Assembly: GCA_015680685.1 (NCBI GenBank)
Contig: MNCI01013775.1
Coordinates: 148,060-205,362, forward strand
Length of the DNA stretch: 57,303 bases
Direction of reading: 5' to 3'
Source of the DNA: Gnetum montanum
Lineage: Eukaryota > Streptophyta > Gnetopsida > Gnetales > Gnetaceae
This document shows, in pieces, positions 22,363-33,073 of the stretch. The number at the start of each line of letters is the position of its first letter. Within the stretch, counting starts at the first letter, position 1. A program made the position numbers and the translations under genes. The notes beneath the pieces were generated by a model, which saw only the letters and a program-made list of their open reading frames with translations, did not search any database and was not told the DNA's origin.

Positions 22363-24779
22363 ATGTCTTCTTCACACAGGACTCATAATGCATCATATGA
22401 TGAGAACACTTGTAGGAGAAATGATAGGATATATATTGAAGAAAACTAGAGTGAACAACCTCAAACAGGTGTTTCCTATGCTCATTGAGACCCTTACTAC
22501 ATGCAAAGACTACATTCAATTGGTGCAGACAATCCTAGAGGAGATGGAGAAAGTCCTAGAACAAGGAGGGCCTCAAGGCTTAAGACCTCTGCTAAACATA
22601 GAAAAGATAATTCAAGGGACCATGGGAAATCTATAGAAGCCATGGCAATTCTTTGAGTTCCTCAGCTTCCTCTTCATCTTCAACATCTAGTCCTAATGAA
22701 GATGAATGTAGGTATAGAGATAGAGCTCCACTACAGGGACAAGACAAAGATAGAAATCAAACCCAAGGGAAAAATCAGAGACATCACAATGAGCATAGAC
22801 AAGATCATCACAATCAAATGAATAGAAATATAAATTTTGATCACAACATGTCTGATGACAATGAACCCTTGTTGGCGACTAAGAGTCTAATGGAGATCAC
22901 AAAGTTAGTTGAGATACCTCATAGGCATCATTGGGATAGTCTCTTACCCAAGCTTAATATAAACAATATTCCTAAATTTTTGGGAGGCTACAATTCAAAT
23001 CCACAACATCATCTACAAGCCTTCCATGATGCTTGTGCCTTATAAAACATTGAAAGTGGGTGGAAAAAGCTTAAGCTCTTTTATAGGACACTAATCAACG
23101 AATTTGAAGTGTGATATTGATCATTGGAACCAAGTTTCATTTTCCAGTGGTCCATAATGCTGGAACTTTTCAATGAAAAATACCAAACCTATGTGAGGAT
23201 GACCAACCTAAGGAGAGAAATCCAAGAGTGGAAACAAGAAAATCATGAACCCTTGGATGTGGCCTTGGATAGATACTATTTGCTACTACATAGATTCCCA
23301 AGCCATGGTTTCTCTGAGGAAAAGAAACTTTTCCACATCATAGATGGGCTTCATAATGAAATAAGGGAGATCCTTGGGATGTATGCTCTAGGTCAATTAT
23401 ACGAGCTACGAACCCATTAGATCAAAGAGTTAATCAAGCGTGTGGAGAAAGAAGAAGGAGACCTATGTAGATGAGAGAATGTAGAGGAAAATAACTGGGA
23501 TCCAACTCTACAAAAGAAAAGTGTCCATATCTATGATAAGGAAAAAGAGGTATCTCTCAATGAGCTGATTTTACAATGGACCTTATCAATACAAAATTCT
23601 ATCATTGAGATTAAAGAAAAGTTGGATAAGTTGTCGGAATCAATGAATGAGAAAGGTAAAACTTGTGAAGAAATCATAGAGGAGAGAGTAGTGTAAAAAA
23701 AATTAAGTGATTACAACAAAATAAGGAAAAAGAACCAAGAAACAACTAGGAACACTTTTCGGCAAGAAGAGGAAATGTCCGTAGAAGAAGAGGCTATAGA
23801 ATCAACCACTGAAGAGGATGGTGGATGTGACATTTGCCTATATGACCATCCAAAGGGCCATTGCCCGATCTTGTTGCATCTACAAGAGCATTGGGCTGGT
23901 GCATTAAATTCAAAGTTTGTATAGAAGTACATGCCTAGGAGATTTCCTCTTTCATGCAGTAATCTTAGACAACCCCAAAACCAACCATACTATCCTGGGG
24001 GGACTTATTACTAGCCTCAACATTGGCATCAACTATAGTGGAAACAATCATAGTTGTGGGGGAGGTCACCACCAAACCAGCCATATCCTTCCTACCAGCT
24101 GGACACACAAGAATATTATGTTTAACACCATGTGTCATCAACTAGTTCTACTTCCTCTACCTCAAATCACTACTACCACTATTCTGAATATCATTATCCT
24201 GCAACTTCTTATACAAGATCATCACCTGACACCTCTCACCCTACATCATATAATCAATATTTGCATAATCACCTCCACCATATGTCACCTCCAATAAGAT
24301 AGGAAAATTTAGCATCACAACATCAATGAGAGAATGCCACTTGTGTTGCGAACATACATGTAAATGATAACGCTAGTAGATCTCAACCAAAGACTTGGAA
24401 ATGTCCCTTCTAGAGGAAAGGTTGTAAGCCAAAGCAAAACACTCATGGACCTACTACATCACTTGAAATAGCACAAGGCCAATTTAATGTAACTACCTTT
24501 CTCACAAAAACGATGTCTCCTAATCATATGCAAAAGCCAATAACCATCACCACTCCAACACAAGACATAAACGATAAACCTATCATTATGGAGAAACAAA
24601 AGAATCCATGCATCACCAATAATGATAAAGGGTGTAGTTGTGCATTGGAAGTTGATAATATTAACAGAACCCTTATACCAACTGACCATAAAGTTCAAGA
24701 GCAAGTGTGTGAGCAAAAGCCAATCTACACAGTAGCCACTAAACCAAAAGACACCCAGTGCTTGAAAATGAGAATATAA
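22363..24779 (+). pseudogene. Gag-like gene of element B, best preserved copy
   Basis: ATG 22363 (MSSSHRTHNASYDENTC). A frameshift near 22630 precedes a Ser-rich linker. The open stretch 22653-23045 holds DDNEPLLATKSLMEITKLVE and FLGGYNSNPQHHLQAFHDAC. After two stops the capsid-like core resumes (23124-23420) with QWSIMLELFNEKYQTYVRM, NLRREIQEWKQENHEPLD, a DRYYLLLHRFPSHGF stretch and EILGMYALGQLYEL. The W..L.. F..KY pattern with a following Glu-rich helix is typical of retrotransposon gag capsids. Knuckle-like CDICLYDHPKGHCP (about 23830; spacing C-X2-C-X3-H-X4-C) is complete here. The gene ends at TAA 24777-24779, just before the T-rich tract, which fixes the normal gag terminus. Confidence 0.78.
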
Positions 24780-24834
24780 AGTTGTCTCAAAGATGTATGG
24801 AAGTAACTGATTTACTTATCAGTTTTGGAATTTT

Positions 24835-24960
24835 CTAATTCTTCATATGTTTTCCATTTCTTAATATTTTTCTTTTCTTTATATTTTTCTCTTTTCTTGA
24901 GTCATTCTCTTTATGTTTTATGAATGTATTTTATGTTTTTATTAATAAAATTGCCAAGTC
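24835..24960 (+). terminator. T-rich tract with AATAAA after gag, element B
   Basis: T-rich run ending TTTTTATTAATAAAATTGCC. Same place as in array A, after a clean gag stop at 24779. Confidence 0.45.
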
Positions 24961-25452
24961 ATGATGTAGAAGTCAACACTCTATGTTGGGTTTTTTATGC
25001 TATGCTATTAAGATGATTGGGTAAGTAATTGTGTAAAGTAGTGAGACCACCTCATCCATCCCTCTAGTTCTCTGAATAAAAGGTCTTTTTCATGGAAATC
25101 ATTTGGTTCTTCTTTTATGAAACTAAAATTAATTAATGATCATTATATCTTGAAGAAAGAGGGAATGACCAAGTGGGAATGGTAGAGGGTGTGACCTCAA
25201 GGGGACTTATTGGGGTCTCTTCTTGACTTCCTTCATGTGGTTTATGACTCCTCTTGGAATGTATCATCACTCCCCCATTGACCAATAAAAAGGAAGCTTT
25301 GTCTTTGCATGGTGTGGTTCCCATCAAAAAAAAAAAATAACAACAAAATAAAAAAAAAAGAAAGAAAGAAAAGAAAATAAGAAGAAGAAAAACAAAACAA
25401 AAACAATAATTCGAATTCAAAGCACATCCCTTAGACATAATAATGGACTACA

Positions 25453-26160
25453 GGCACTGGTTATGGTGTCGGAAAGAAATGTTATCCATGCTTGAAATCA
25501 TCCCTCTAACTAAGGCCCTTCCTTCCTTCTTCTCTTTTCTTCTCTTTTTGGAGTGATGATTATTCTTTGTGGTGGTTATGGACTCATGGTGGTTGGCAAC
25601 AAGGAACACATCAATGCAAGGTCACTGTTCATGGTATGGACTTGGTCTAAACTTGGAAAGATAGGTATGTTGATCATTTTAATCATACTTGTCACAAGAA
25701 CCTCTTGTGGACATGGTCAAGTACCTTACATCCTAATCTCTATAATCCGTTTTGATTCCATTATTCACCTCACTGCTGCATGCGATTATGAGCCTTTTGG
25801 TTTTGTGTAGTATAGTGCAACATCCTAACAAAGGTAGTTGTGTGTTGTTTGGAATAAAGGCATGGTCTACATTTAACTTATTAGGTGCCCATGGACATCT
25901 ATAGAAGTGGTTATGTAAGGCCATTATGGAAAGAGCTTGCTTTGGAAAGGACCCACTTGCATAACTTTTGTTGATCATGGCTTTGAACTAACCTTCACAT
26001 CTTCTTGAACATCAATGATGGTTTCTTTGAATTTATGCATGGTTTTGGGACTACTTCTCATTTGTTTCATTAATTTTTCCTACTTTTCTATTTCCACATC
26101 CATTAATATTTTTTAGCCATCTTTTGAATTAGACCTTTGGTTTCAATTATTCAAAAACTT
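25453..26160 (+). repeat. Left arm of a 0.7 kb inverted duplication
   Basis: Nearly identical, in reverse complement, to 26252-26967. Begins GGCACTGGTTATGG and ends at the N at 26161. This arm is in the expected orientation, since it carries the stem-loop and lies downstream of gag. Confidence 0.85.
25911..25964 (+). ncRNA. Covarying stem-loop, element B copy
   Basis: TTATGTAAG (25911-25919) and CTTGCATAA (25956-25964) pair with one G-U wobble. The ATG/CAT pair replaces ACA/TGT of A and ACG/CGT of C. The loop keeps GAGCTTGCTTTGGAAAGGAC. Confidence 0.6.
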
Positions 26161-26251
26161 NTCATGATGGTCGAAGATAGGATGTTAGAAAAATTTCAAA
26201 AATTTTAAAGCAGGCATCCCTAGCCCCCATGACCAATAAGCGTAACTTTGG

Positions 26252-26967
26252 AAGGACATAAGTTTTTGAATAATTGAAACCAAAGGTCTAATTCAAAATA
26301 TGGCTAAAAAATATTAATGGATGTGGAAATAGAAAAGTAGGAAAAATTAATGAAACAGATGAGAAGTAGTCCCAAAACCATGCATAAATTCAAAGAAACC
26401 ATCATTGATGTTCAAGAAGATGTGAAGGTTAGTTCAAAGCCATGATCAACAAAAGTTATGCAAGTGGGTCCTTTCCAAAGCAAGCTCTTTCCATAATGGC
26501 CTTACATAACCACTTCTATAGATGTCCATGGGCACCTAATAAGTTAAATGTAGACCATGCCTTTATTCCAAACAACACACAACTACCTTTGTTAGGATGT
26601 TGCACTATACTACACAAAACCAAAAGGCTCATAATCACATGCAGCAGTGAGGTGAATAATGGAATCAAAACGGATTATAGAGATTAGGATGTAAGGTACT
26701 TGACCATGTCCACAAGAGGTTCTTGTGACAAGTATGATTAAAATGATCAACATACCTATCTTTCCAAGTTTAGACCAAGTCCATACCATGAACAGTGACC
26801 TTGCATTAATGTGTTCCTTGTTGCCAACCACCATGAGTCCATAACCACCACAAAGAATAATCATCACTCCAAAAAGAGAAGAAAAGAGAAGAAGGAAGGA
26901 AGGGCCTTAGTTAGAGGGATGATTTCAAGCATGGATAACATTTCTTTCCGACACCATAACCAGTGCC
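26252..26967 (-). repeat. Right arm of the inverted duplication
   Basis: Reverse complement of 25453-26160 with very few differences, lying between single Ns at 26161 and 26968. A unique 90 bp piece (26162-26251) separates the arms. Near identity next to gap marks suggests a misoriented overlapping contig. Confidence 0.85.
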
Positions 26968-26994
26968 NCATTTTGTTTAACTCAAGGATGAGTT

Positions 26995-27014
26995 TTCATT
27001 CAGACATTGGGGTA
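26995..27014 (+). other. Polypurine tract of element B
   Basis: CATTCAGACATTGGGGTA immediately precedes the 3' LTR. The upstream text AACTCAAGGATGAGTTTTCATT matches that before LTR 2 of array A. Confidence 0.65.
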
Positions 27015-27922
27015 TGATGAATCATGATTTGCCTGGCCTTGACATCAGAGCCTTGACATCTGATGAATCATTGCTTTTTGTTTCCTCCAATGTCGGGTAT
27101 GTGATGTCGAAGCTACGATGTCGGGGCCTTGCTGTGATGTTGGGTATTCGACATTGGGGTATATACTTTGGCCTATAAATATAGTGCCTAGGCTCCTGTT
27201 TTGAAATAGTTTTTAATTAGTTTTTCATAGTTTTTTTAATAGAGTAGTTGAATTCTTGTAGTTTTATTTTGTAATCTTAGAGAATAGTCAGTGAGTGCCC
27301 ACAGAGTGGATTTGAGTCAGTTGTATGAAGTCTTATTCTATTGGAAATGTACCTAGACATATTCCATGAATGGAAATAAGATCAAGATTGATTCTTATTC
27401 ATTATAGCACTTTGACTTAGATTAGATTTACTTTCCATGGAATTTACTTTTGATGTACTTAGTCAATATTTACATTTTCATGCATGTTAATTAATTAAGC
27501 ACATAAGTATGATTACTTTGAGCATGCGTATGACTCTTGGTAATCCCAACAATGCTTAATGTTTGGAATTGAGCAGTGTTATATGTGTTCAGGATGTGCA
27601 TGGGAAGTGGGATCAGATACTTATGTTAGGATAGTTGATTAATAATTAGTAATTAGATTAATTGAATTGATTACAAATTGAGTTTCAACCTATTGTTAAT
27701 TGTAGAACAATAAAATATAAAATAATAAAAATCATATGTCTCACTTTGGACTAAATCATACGTGACAAAGCTACCACTAGTCCAAGTGAAAAGATAGTGA
27801 ACTGTGATCAAGGCATAGCGATCTAGATGCCACAACTAGTCCCATCCATGGAATTTGACTAGATCATGCATGAACGCTTGTGATTCGTATGGTTGGGTGT
27901 AGGGGTACCTCGCTGCTCATCA
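27015..27922 (+). mobile_element. 3' LTR of element B
   Basis: TGATGAATCATGATTTGCC to GCTGCTCATCA. TATAAAT at 27174. Holds more dyad units than the 5' LTR (GACATCAGAGCCTTGACATC, GATGTCGGG, GTATTCGACATTGGGG). 908 bp. Confidence 0.9.
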
Positions 27923-27927
27923 AGAAT

Positions 27928-28400
27928 AGTAGTTGAGAGATAGTGAGCTTCTACATCTAGTTTATTAGAGCTAATGTGGTGTAAATTAAATTTCCTCTTG
28001 CCTTAAACTTTAGCCCACATTTGTGTTAAAACCTTTTTCTTGGCTTGTTGGTGAATTTGCTTAAGATTTTATTGCATTTCCTCCCAAGAAATATTCCATT
28101 TTATCCACCATTGCATCCCTTGAAAATACTAATGATAGACTTCCAAATCTTCAAGAACTACTTTGCCTTGAGATATTCAACCTATGAGTGTTTGTAATGA
28201 ATTGGTACAAGGCTTCTACTTCTAAAATTAATAAGTCACTGTCACAAAATAATATTGAGTAATGTGTTTTCATCTTCACCTTTAACTTATCAAGAAGAAA
28301 AGTTTTTTGCATTCTTTCAATATCTTTCTAAAGTTGAGCACTAAGTTTAGGTCCTCAAACAACACATCCATAGAATAGTATGAAAAAATTGTTTTCAACA
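27928..28400 (-). pseudogene. LINE reverse-transcriptase C-terminal fragment (minus strand)
   Basis: The minus strand from 28400 down reads LLFYGCVV, then GPKLSAQL, KDIERMQKTFLLDKLKVK and a HYSILF stretch, then EVEALYQFITNTHRLN. The spacing matches the conserved segment after the palm domain of plant LINE reverse transcriptases (L-Y-G-x-x-x-W-G, then W-K-x-I-E-x-x-Q-x-x-F-L). Two Trp codons appear as stops, so it is dead. Elements A and B are both inserted in this LINE, which makes it older than either. Confidence 0.65.
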
Positions 28401-28401
28401 A

Positions 28402-28600
28402 TGAGGTGTTAGCCTAGTGTTATATATCTTGCCTTGGTATTAGGTCACAAGTTCAATTCTACTATGTGGCATTGAGTTATAAACTTCTAATCAATGTGCT
28501 CATCGGTTCAATTCTACTTGGTAACATTGAGCTATAAACTTCTAATGAATGTGCTAGCCACCATATGAGTGTGTTTACCCTAAAAAATTATAATAATTTT
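28402..28600 (+). mobile_element. tRNA-derived SINE-like head
   Basis: TTAGCCTAGTGT (28409-28420) resembles polymerase III box A, and GTTCAATTC (28451-28459) box B, about 30 nt apart as in tRNA-derived SINEs. The text CATTGAGYTATAAACTTCTAA then occurs twice (28469 and 28529 regions), and an A/T-rich tail follows. No target duplication was identified. A decayed tRNA pseudogene is an alternative. Confidence 0.45.
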
Positions 28601-28870
28601 AAAAATTTAGTATCATCATATAAGTTTTTAGAAAACAAACAAGGATACTAAAAATAACTAGTTTAACTATATCTTTATAGTATATCTATTATTATTTAAT
28701 TGAAAGAACCTTTTATATTGTACAAAGTAATAAAATTTCATATTGATTGAAGAAGAATTGATTTTCATAATGAAAACAAAATTCAAAACTAATGTACATA
28801 TGATAATTCTGGTGAAAAAAGTTCATCTCTTTCCTCAACTTTACAATAAAATTATTTTACCAGAAACTCA
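28600..28870. other. AT-rich stretch, nothing recognised
   Basis: No supported gene or repeat. Confidence 0.5.
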
Positions 28871-29604
28871 TTGCGTTGAAGCATAGGGTATAATCGGTGT
28901 TCTGTAGCTGCCGGGTCTTTGATGGTGCGATAGATCTTAAGAATTTGTCTGGTTTCCTGGTAGGTAGGTTCCGTTTTGCTTATCATTCGGCCACGGCCAC
29001 GGGGGAATATTTTTACTCACCAAAAAGACGAAGCCCAGTTGCTAACATCCATGGCGATGAGTACAATCATTTTGATGGTTTTTCAATTGTTTAATACTTT
29101 GTATAAAAAATAAAGGAATCGCAAACTGTTTTCCAACTTGAAACGATATTTATTTCTTGACGTTGAAGAAAAGCCAACGACGTTGAATTACATGGACGAG
29201 AATCGATACAGCAGATAACAACAGATAATTCCCAGATTGACGGGGAGCGAACGCTTGAAAACTAGGTGGGAGACTGGGAAATGGGATCACTAGAACGAGA
29301 CTGCTTCAATCAAAATAGATAAATACTAAAATATGAAAGGACGAGCGGAAGAGCTTAGACCTTTAGGCGGGGGATTTGGGTGGCAGAGGGAAAGCTTTGA
29401 GGACGACGGTCTCAACCGAGATACCGGGGCTGAAGCCCAAAAGGACACCCAGGTGCTTTTGGTGAGTAAAAATATTCCTCGTAGCCGAATTTTTAGCAAA
29501 ACGGAACCTACCTACCCAAAAACCAGACAAATTCTTAAGATCTTTTGCACCAGCTAAGACTTAGCAACCACATAACACCGATTATACTCCATGCTTCAAC
29601 GCAA
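28871..29604. mobile_element. 734 bp element with about 145 bp terminal inverted repeats
   Basis: Left arm 28871-29021 and right arm 29461-29604 are imperfect reverse complements from TTGCGTTGAAGCAT at the outer ends to GGTGAGTAAAAATATTCC at the inner ends. The inner ends look like 5' splice donors (TTTTG|GTGAGT). Both flanking inner sequences are G/C-richer than the surroundings and open. Plus strand 29333-29459 reads MKGRAEELRPLGGG and ends QVLL at the donor. The minus strand beside the left arm reads MLATGLRLFG up to its donor. A Pack-MULE-like or MITE-like element carrying gene fragments is possible, but I found no convincing target duplication. Confidence 0.55.
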
Positions 29605-29761
29605 ATTCAAGTTTAGCATTGATGGGGACCACGATGAATGATGATAATTCCTTCAGGATTCCACACACATCCAAAATACTGAACCAAATTTCAAAGACCA
29701 CCTCTCTTTAGCAAAAGCTTTGCATTGTAATCTCTAAACATATTGAAGTTTTTCGAAATGG

Positions 29762-30036
29762 GATCAAGAAAAAAAATATTTGCATTCAGTTCTATATTTT
29801 ATTATGTGAAATATAGATAGATCCCTGTCAATTCCGTATAATAAACCATTGAAATATAGATAGATCCCTGTCAATTCCGTATAATAAACCATTGAAATAT
29901 AGATAGATCCCTGTCAATTCCGTATAATAAACCATTGAAGTTTTTGGTATGTTTTGCTCTGAGAACTTACAAAAAAGAACAAATTCAACCCAGAGTGATA
30001 ACATATGATGCAAATATTTTTTTCTTGATCCTGTTA
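29762..30036. repeat. Hairpin region enclosing three 43 bp tandem repeats
   Basis: ATCAAGAAAAAAAATATTTG near 29762 and CAAATATTTTTTTCTTGAT near 30030 are inverted copies. Between them a 43 bp unit (AAATATAGATAGATCCCTGT then CAATTCCGTATAATAAACCA) repeats three times at 29808-29938. It could be a small foldback element with internal expansion. Confidence 0.75.
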
Positions 30037-30039
30037 CCA

Positions 30040-30480
30040 AAAATTTGATATATAAATTTTATTTTTTATTTAAAAGTTATGAAACTTATAATTAATAAAC
30101 CTTGTTCTTCATTGAGAGATCATGAAAAGTATAATCTATAAATCTTATTCTCCTTTAAAAATTATTAAATATTTGATTCACATATGTTGTTACCTATCAA
30201 CGAATAAGAGAGTCTTCGTCGTTAAAGGTTAAATACTTTTATCATCATAATGGTGAGTTTACCGTAAAATAAGTCTATCTTAAAGTTAGCATGAATAGAC
30301 AAACTTTTCTCACCAAATGTACATTGGTTTTGATTTTTGTTTTCAATATAAAAATCAATTTTTACTAAATTAATTTGAAAAATATAAAAAATTCTCTTTG
30401 TCAAATAATAGATATATATTATAAATATATAGCTACATTAGTCATTTTCAAAATCTTTTTTTTTTTCTAAAATTTTCTAT
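30040..30480. other. AT-rich stretch, nothing recognised
   Basis: No supported gene or repeat. Confidence 0.5.
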
Positions 30481-30516
30481 GACACTAATTTTTTTGGCGG
30501 ATAAGCCATTACCAGA

Positions 30517-30597
30517 GAGAAATCGATAACGCTAATATTTTGTGAGAAATCGGTAACGCTAATATTTTGTGAGAAATCGGTAACGTTAATATTTTGT
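30517..30597 (+). repeat. Three 27 bp tandem repeats
   Basis: GAGAAATCGGTAACGCTAAT plus ATTTTGT, units starting at 30517, 30544 and 30571. Related words (TTTCGGTAACACAACTTTGT) continue singly to 30795. Confidence 0.85.
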
Positions 30598-30629
30598 GCA
30601 TAACGGTGACCAGCGTTGACTTTTCCACG

Positions 30630-30810
30630 GCCTATTTCGGTAACACTATTTTGTGCGCAATGCTGCTGACGTGTAATGCTGACGTGTGATGTTGACATGT
30701 AAAATTTCATATACGCTATTTCGGTAACACAACTTTGTGAATAACGCTGATGTGTAAAATTCAGGCCATTTCGGTAACACAACTTTGTGCATAACGTCAT
30801 GGTATAAAAG
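30630..30810 (+). promoter_or_regulatory. Promoter-like region with repeated CGGTAACAC words and TATA box
   Basis: Three copies of ATTTCGGTAACACWA...TTTGTG are followed by GGTATAAAAGG (TATA at 30803-30810). The next 40 bases lead into G/C-richer DNA. It looks like an LTR U3 or a gene promoter. I could not find matching LTR ends. Confidence 0.4.
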
Positions 30811-30843
30811 GTTACAGCGTTTGTAAAATAGAAATACAAATCA

Positions 30844-31330
30844 TGCAGGAGGAGGCTGGAGTTCTGCGTAGATGCAGACATCATCGAGTTCGAGTTCTCT
30901 GAAGGTGTGAAACAGGAGGCAGAGACCGAGGGGGATACGCGCTCTGCGCAGAGGGCAGGACGTGGGTGGATTGCCCAGATCCAGAATGCGAAGGGCCACC
31001 AGGGCCTAAAATTAACCCGCAGATCTGTCGATGAAACTGCAGATCTGATGAAACTGCAGATCTGTTAGAACCGTGGCCTCTGCTGCGACCATGACCAACA
31101 GATCTCCCAGATCTCACAAAGCCACGACCTTGACTGTGGCTGCGGCCGAGACTGCATCCACGGCCAGAGGCGGAGCTTCCATCTGGCCACGACCACTTTC
31201 CCAGAGCGCCCAGAACACATCCTCACCCATGTGCTGCCTTCGAAGCACCACACCTGACGCGTTCACCGGAACCATGTCCAAGATAGTGTCATGTGGTCAG
31301 GCCATGTGAAGCTGAAGCCTCCGCCGAGGC
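30844..31330. other. G/C-rich coding-like segment of unknown identity
   Basis: G/C content and codon-like texture change sharply from the AT-rich flanks. The minus strand contains a Gly/Arg/Ser-rich stretch (QGRGFVRSGRSVGHGRSRGHG and more, about 31060-31160), and CAGATCTG words repeat. The plus strand is also open (31073-31309). I cannot say which strand, if either, is coding. Confidence 0.25.
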
Positions 31331-31707
31331 TCCTGCGATGGTGCTGTACAGCTGGCCATCTTAACAAGAGTTCTATAATTGATCAATGCAAATTCGACCG
31401 AATTGCATTATGACATTACAGCATAATAACAGCTGTGCCAGAACATCATTTTATTTAAATTCACAAATACCTCCTGAACGTGAGTGTTTTTTTACGCACT
31501 GGTCCTTGCCAATATAATTTTTAGTTTCAGCTATTTCTGTCTGCTATTCTTTATATGTCTGTGTAGGACTATCCAAGTTCGAAGCCTTACATAAGTTACA
31601 GCGCAATGTTGATTCAGGAGAAATTTTAATGGCTCAATTTTTATTTCTAAAACTGAAAACTAATTTGGTTGTGTTTGACTGTTTTCCTCCCGTTGCCTTC
31701 CGAGCAG

Positions 31708-31874
31708 GTACATAATTGTTGTGAAGAAGGGCACGTACAGACAGCAGGTTAGCGTGTCCCAATTGAGCAACAAGAGGCCTCTCGTGATCATGGGCGAGGG
31801 CATGGATTCCACTATTATCTCCTTTAATCGAAATGCCGTTGATGGTTCCTCGACTTTTGACAGCGCCACTTTTG
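31708..31874 (+). pseudogene. Single exon of a pectinesterase (pectin methylesterase)
   Basis: The plus strand reads YIIVVKKGTYRQQVSV, KRPLVIMGEGMDSTIISFN and DGSSTFDSATFG, the early part of the pectinesterase catalytic domain (family pattern: VIYVKxGxYxExV, then LxxxGDGxxxTxI, then DGxxTFxSATF). Pectinesterases demethylate cell-wall pectin. Only about 55 residues are here. The catalytic Asp and Arg regions lie downstream in the family and are not seen. The exon is bounded by a pyrimidine-rich tract ending GAGCAG before G-TAC and by TTTG|GTAAAA after, so splice signals survive. No stop or frameshift inside. It may be a captured exon, part of a gene broken up by insertions, or a remnant of a duplicated gene. 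Confidence 0.7.
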
Positions 31875-31889
31875 GTAAAAACACATTTA

Positions 31890-33000
31890 AATTAATTTTG
31901 GTGAATATTTTGGTATATTTAAAATTTCGTTTTACTTAACTCATTTGGTTAGAGGTTAGAACATTGCGGAATATCATGATGGAATAAGGACACTAAAATT
32001 TTCAGTTTACCTGAAAACGTTTTCTCTTCCCATCATTCATGGCCTAGATTGCAAACTGAGGCATACAAGATTGTGCCAACAAAAGAAATCACAACATATT
32101 TAAAAGGAAATAAGTATCTTTGTGACCAAGATGTGCTCTTGAAATTATCCATCTTACAAAGTTAAAGTGAGTGGGCTGTTCGATGAATTCCAATGATTTG
32201 CAGTGGATGTGATCATACCATTACAGCAAAAGTTGCGGTTGCCACAAATCTTTTGGTAAAGCACAACGGATCCCAAGTTATTTTGTGGGCTGATTAGTGG
32301 TTAGTGCATAAAATGGTGGCTTATCTTGATTTACGCATGCACGCGGATCTTTTGCTTTCTTTCCTTCCAAAGTGCAAGTTGACACGCAATCTGTCGTAAA
32401 AGAAATTGTGCAGGGAACATCTTACTTTATATTAATGATGTGATACGTTGTCGTATTCTTTTCTGTAATGTAATGTTTTATTTTTCACCTTTCCCTCACT
32501 ACAAAAATAGAGGTGCATATCAGTGGGAGGAACTAATGGGAAACCCAAAGGGATAAATTAAAGTCTTACTTTAAACTTGAGGAAATCACATTGTTTTATT
32601 CCAGTCCAAACCTTACAAGTACTTTAACTAATTATCAACTGAACTACCAATTATTTAATTTTTTATTTAAAAAATTATTTTTATTTTAAAATAATGAGAT
32701 TGAAATTATGGTAGATTGTTACTTTAAATTTAAAATTTTAGCAAGTTATAAGAAATAAAAGATAATATCAAAGAATTTTAGACACTAAGAACTTTATCCA
32801 AGTAATAAAAGATGATATTAAAAAATACCCTTAACTTAACCTCTTTTCAAGTTAGTGTATACATGCTAAAATCTAGGTATTACCACCTAGAAACAAACTT
32901 CAATATTCTAATCCTACCTTACCAATTACTACATTCATGGTCATTTTTAAAAAGTATTTTCAATATTCTCATCCTAGCCTAAGAATTGGTACACTTGCAA
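31890..33000. other. AT-rich stretch, nothing firmly recognised
   Basis: No pectinesterase exon 2 was found. A short open phrase at about 32205-32300 (SGCDHTITAKVAVATNLLVK) after TTTGCAG could be another captured exon, but I do not recognise it. Confidence 0.4.
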
Positions 33001-33073
33001 GTTGGTGATAAGTCTTCTCATGTGGTCTATGAACGAAAGAATTTTGTGCCAATAACCAAAGAATCTTTGGCGG

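Larger units (their letters stand above)
21370..27922 (+). mobile_element. Element B, family X, gag only
   Basis: LTRs 21370-22230 and 27015-27922, primer site, gag-like gene, T-rich tract and stem-loop, then an inverted duplication and the purine tract. AGAAT flanks it (21365-21369 and 27923-27927). ORF2 and the second promoter-like cassette are absent, replaced by the inverted segment bounded by single Ns. Subfamily-specific dyads in the LTRs are GACGTC-like rather than GATATC-like. Confidence 0.88.

Noticed and set aside
25133-25438. Hydrophobic minus-strand frames rich in Phe/Leu
   Set aside because: Reading of an A-rich plus-strand tract (25327-25410) in the spacer of element B; not conserved.
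28402-28470. Functional tRNA gene
   Set aside because: Boxes A and B are approximate and no cloverleaf or acceptor stem is evident.
30480-30810. Endogenous pararetrovirus promoter
   Set aside because: Only repeated words and a TATA box; no viral coding text nearby.
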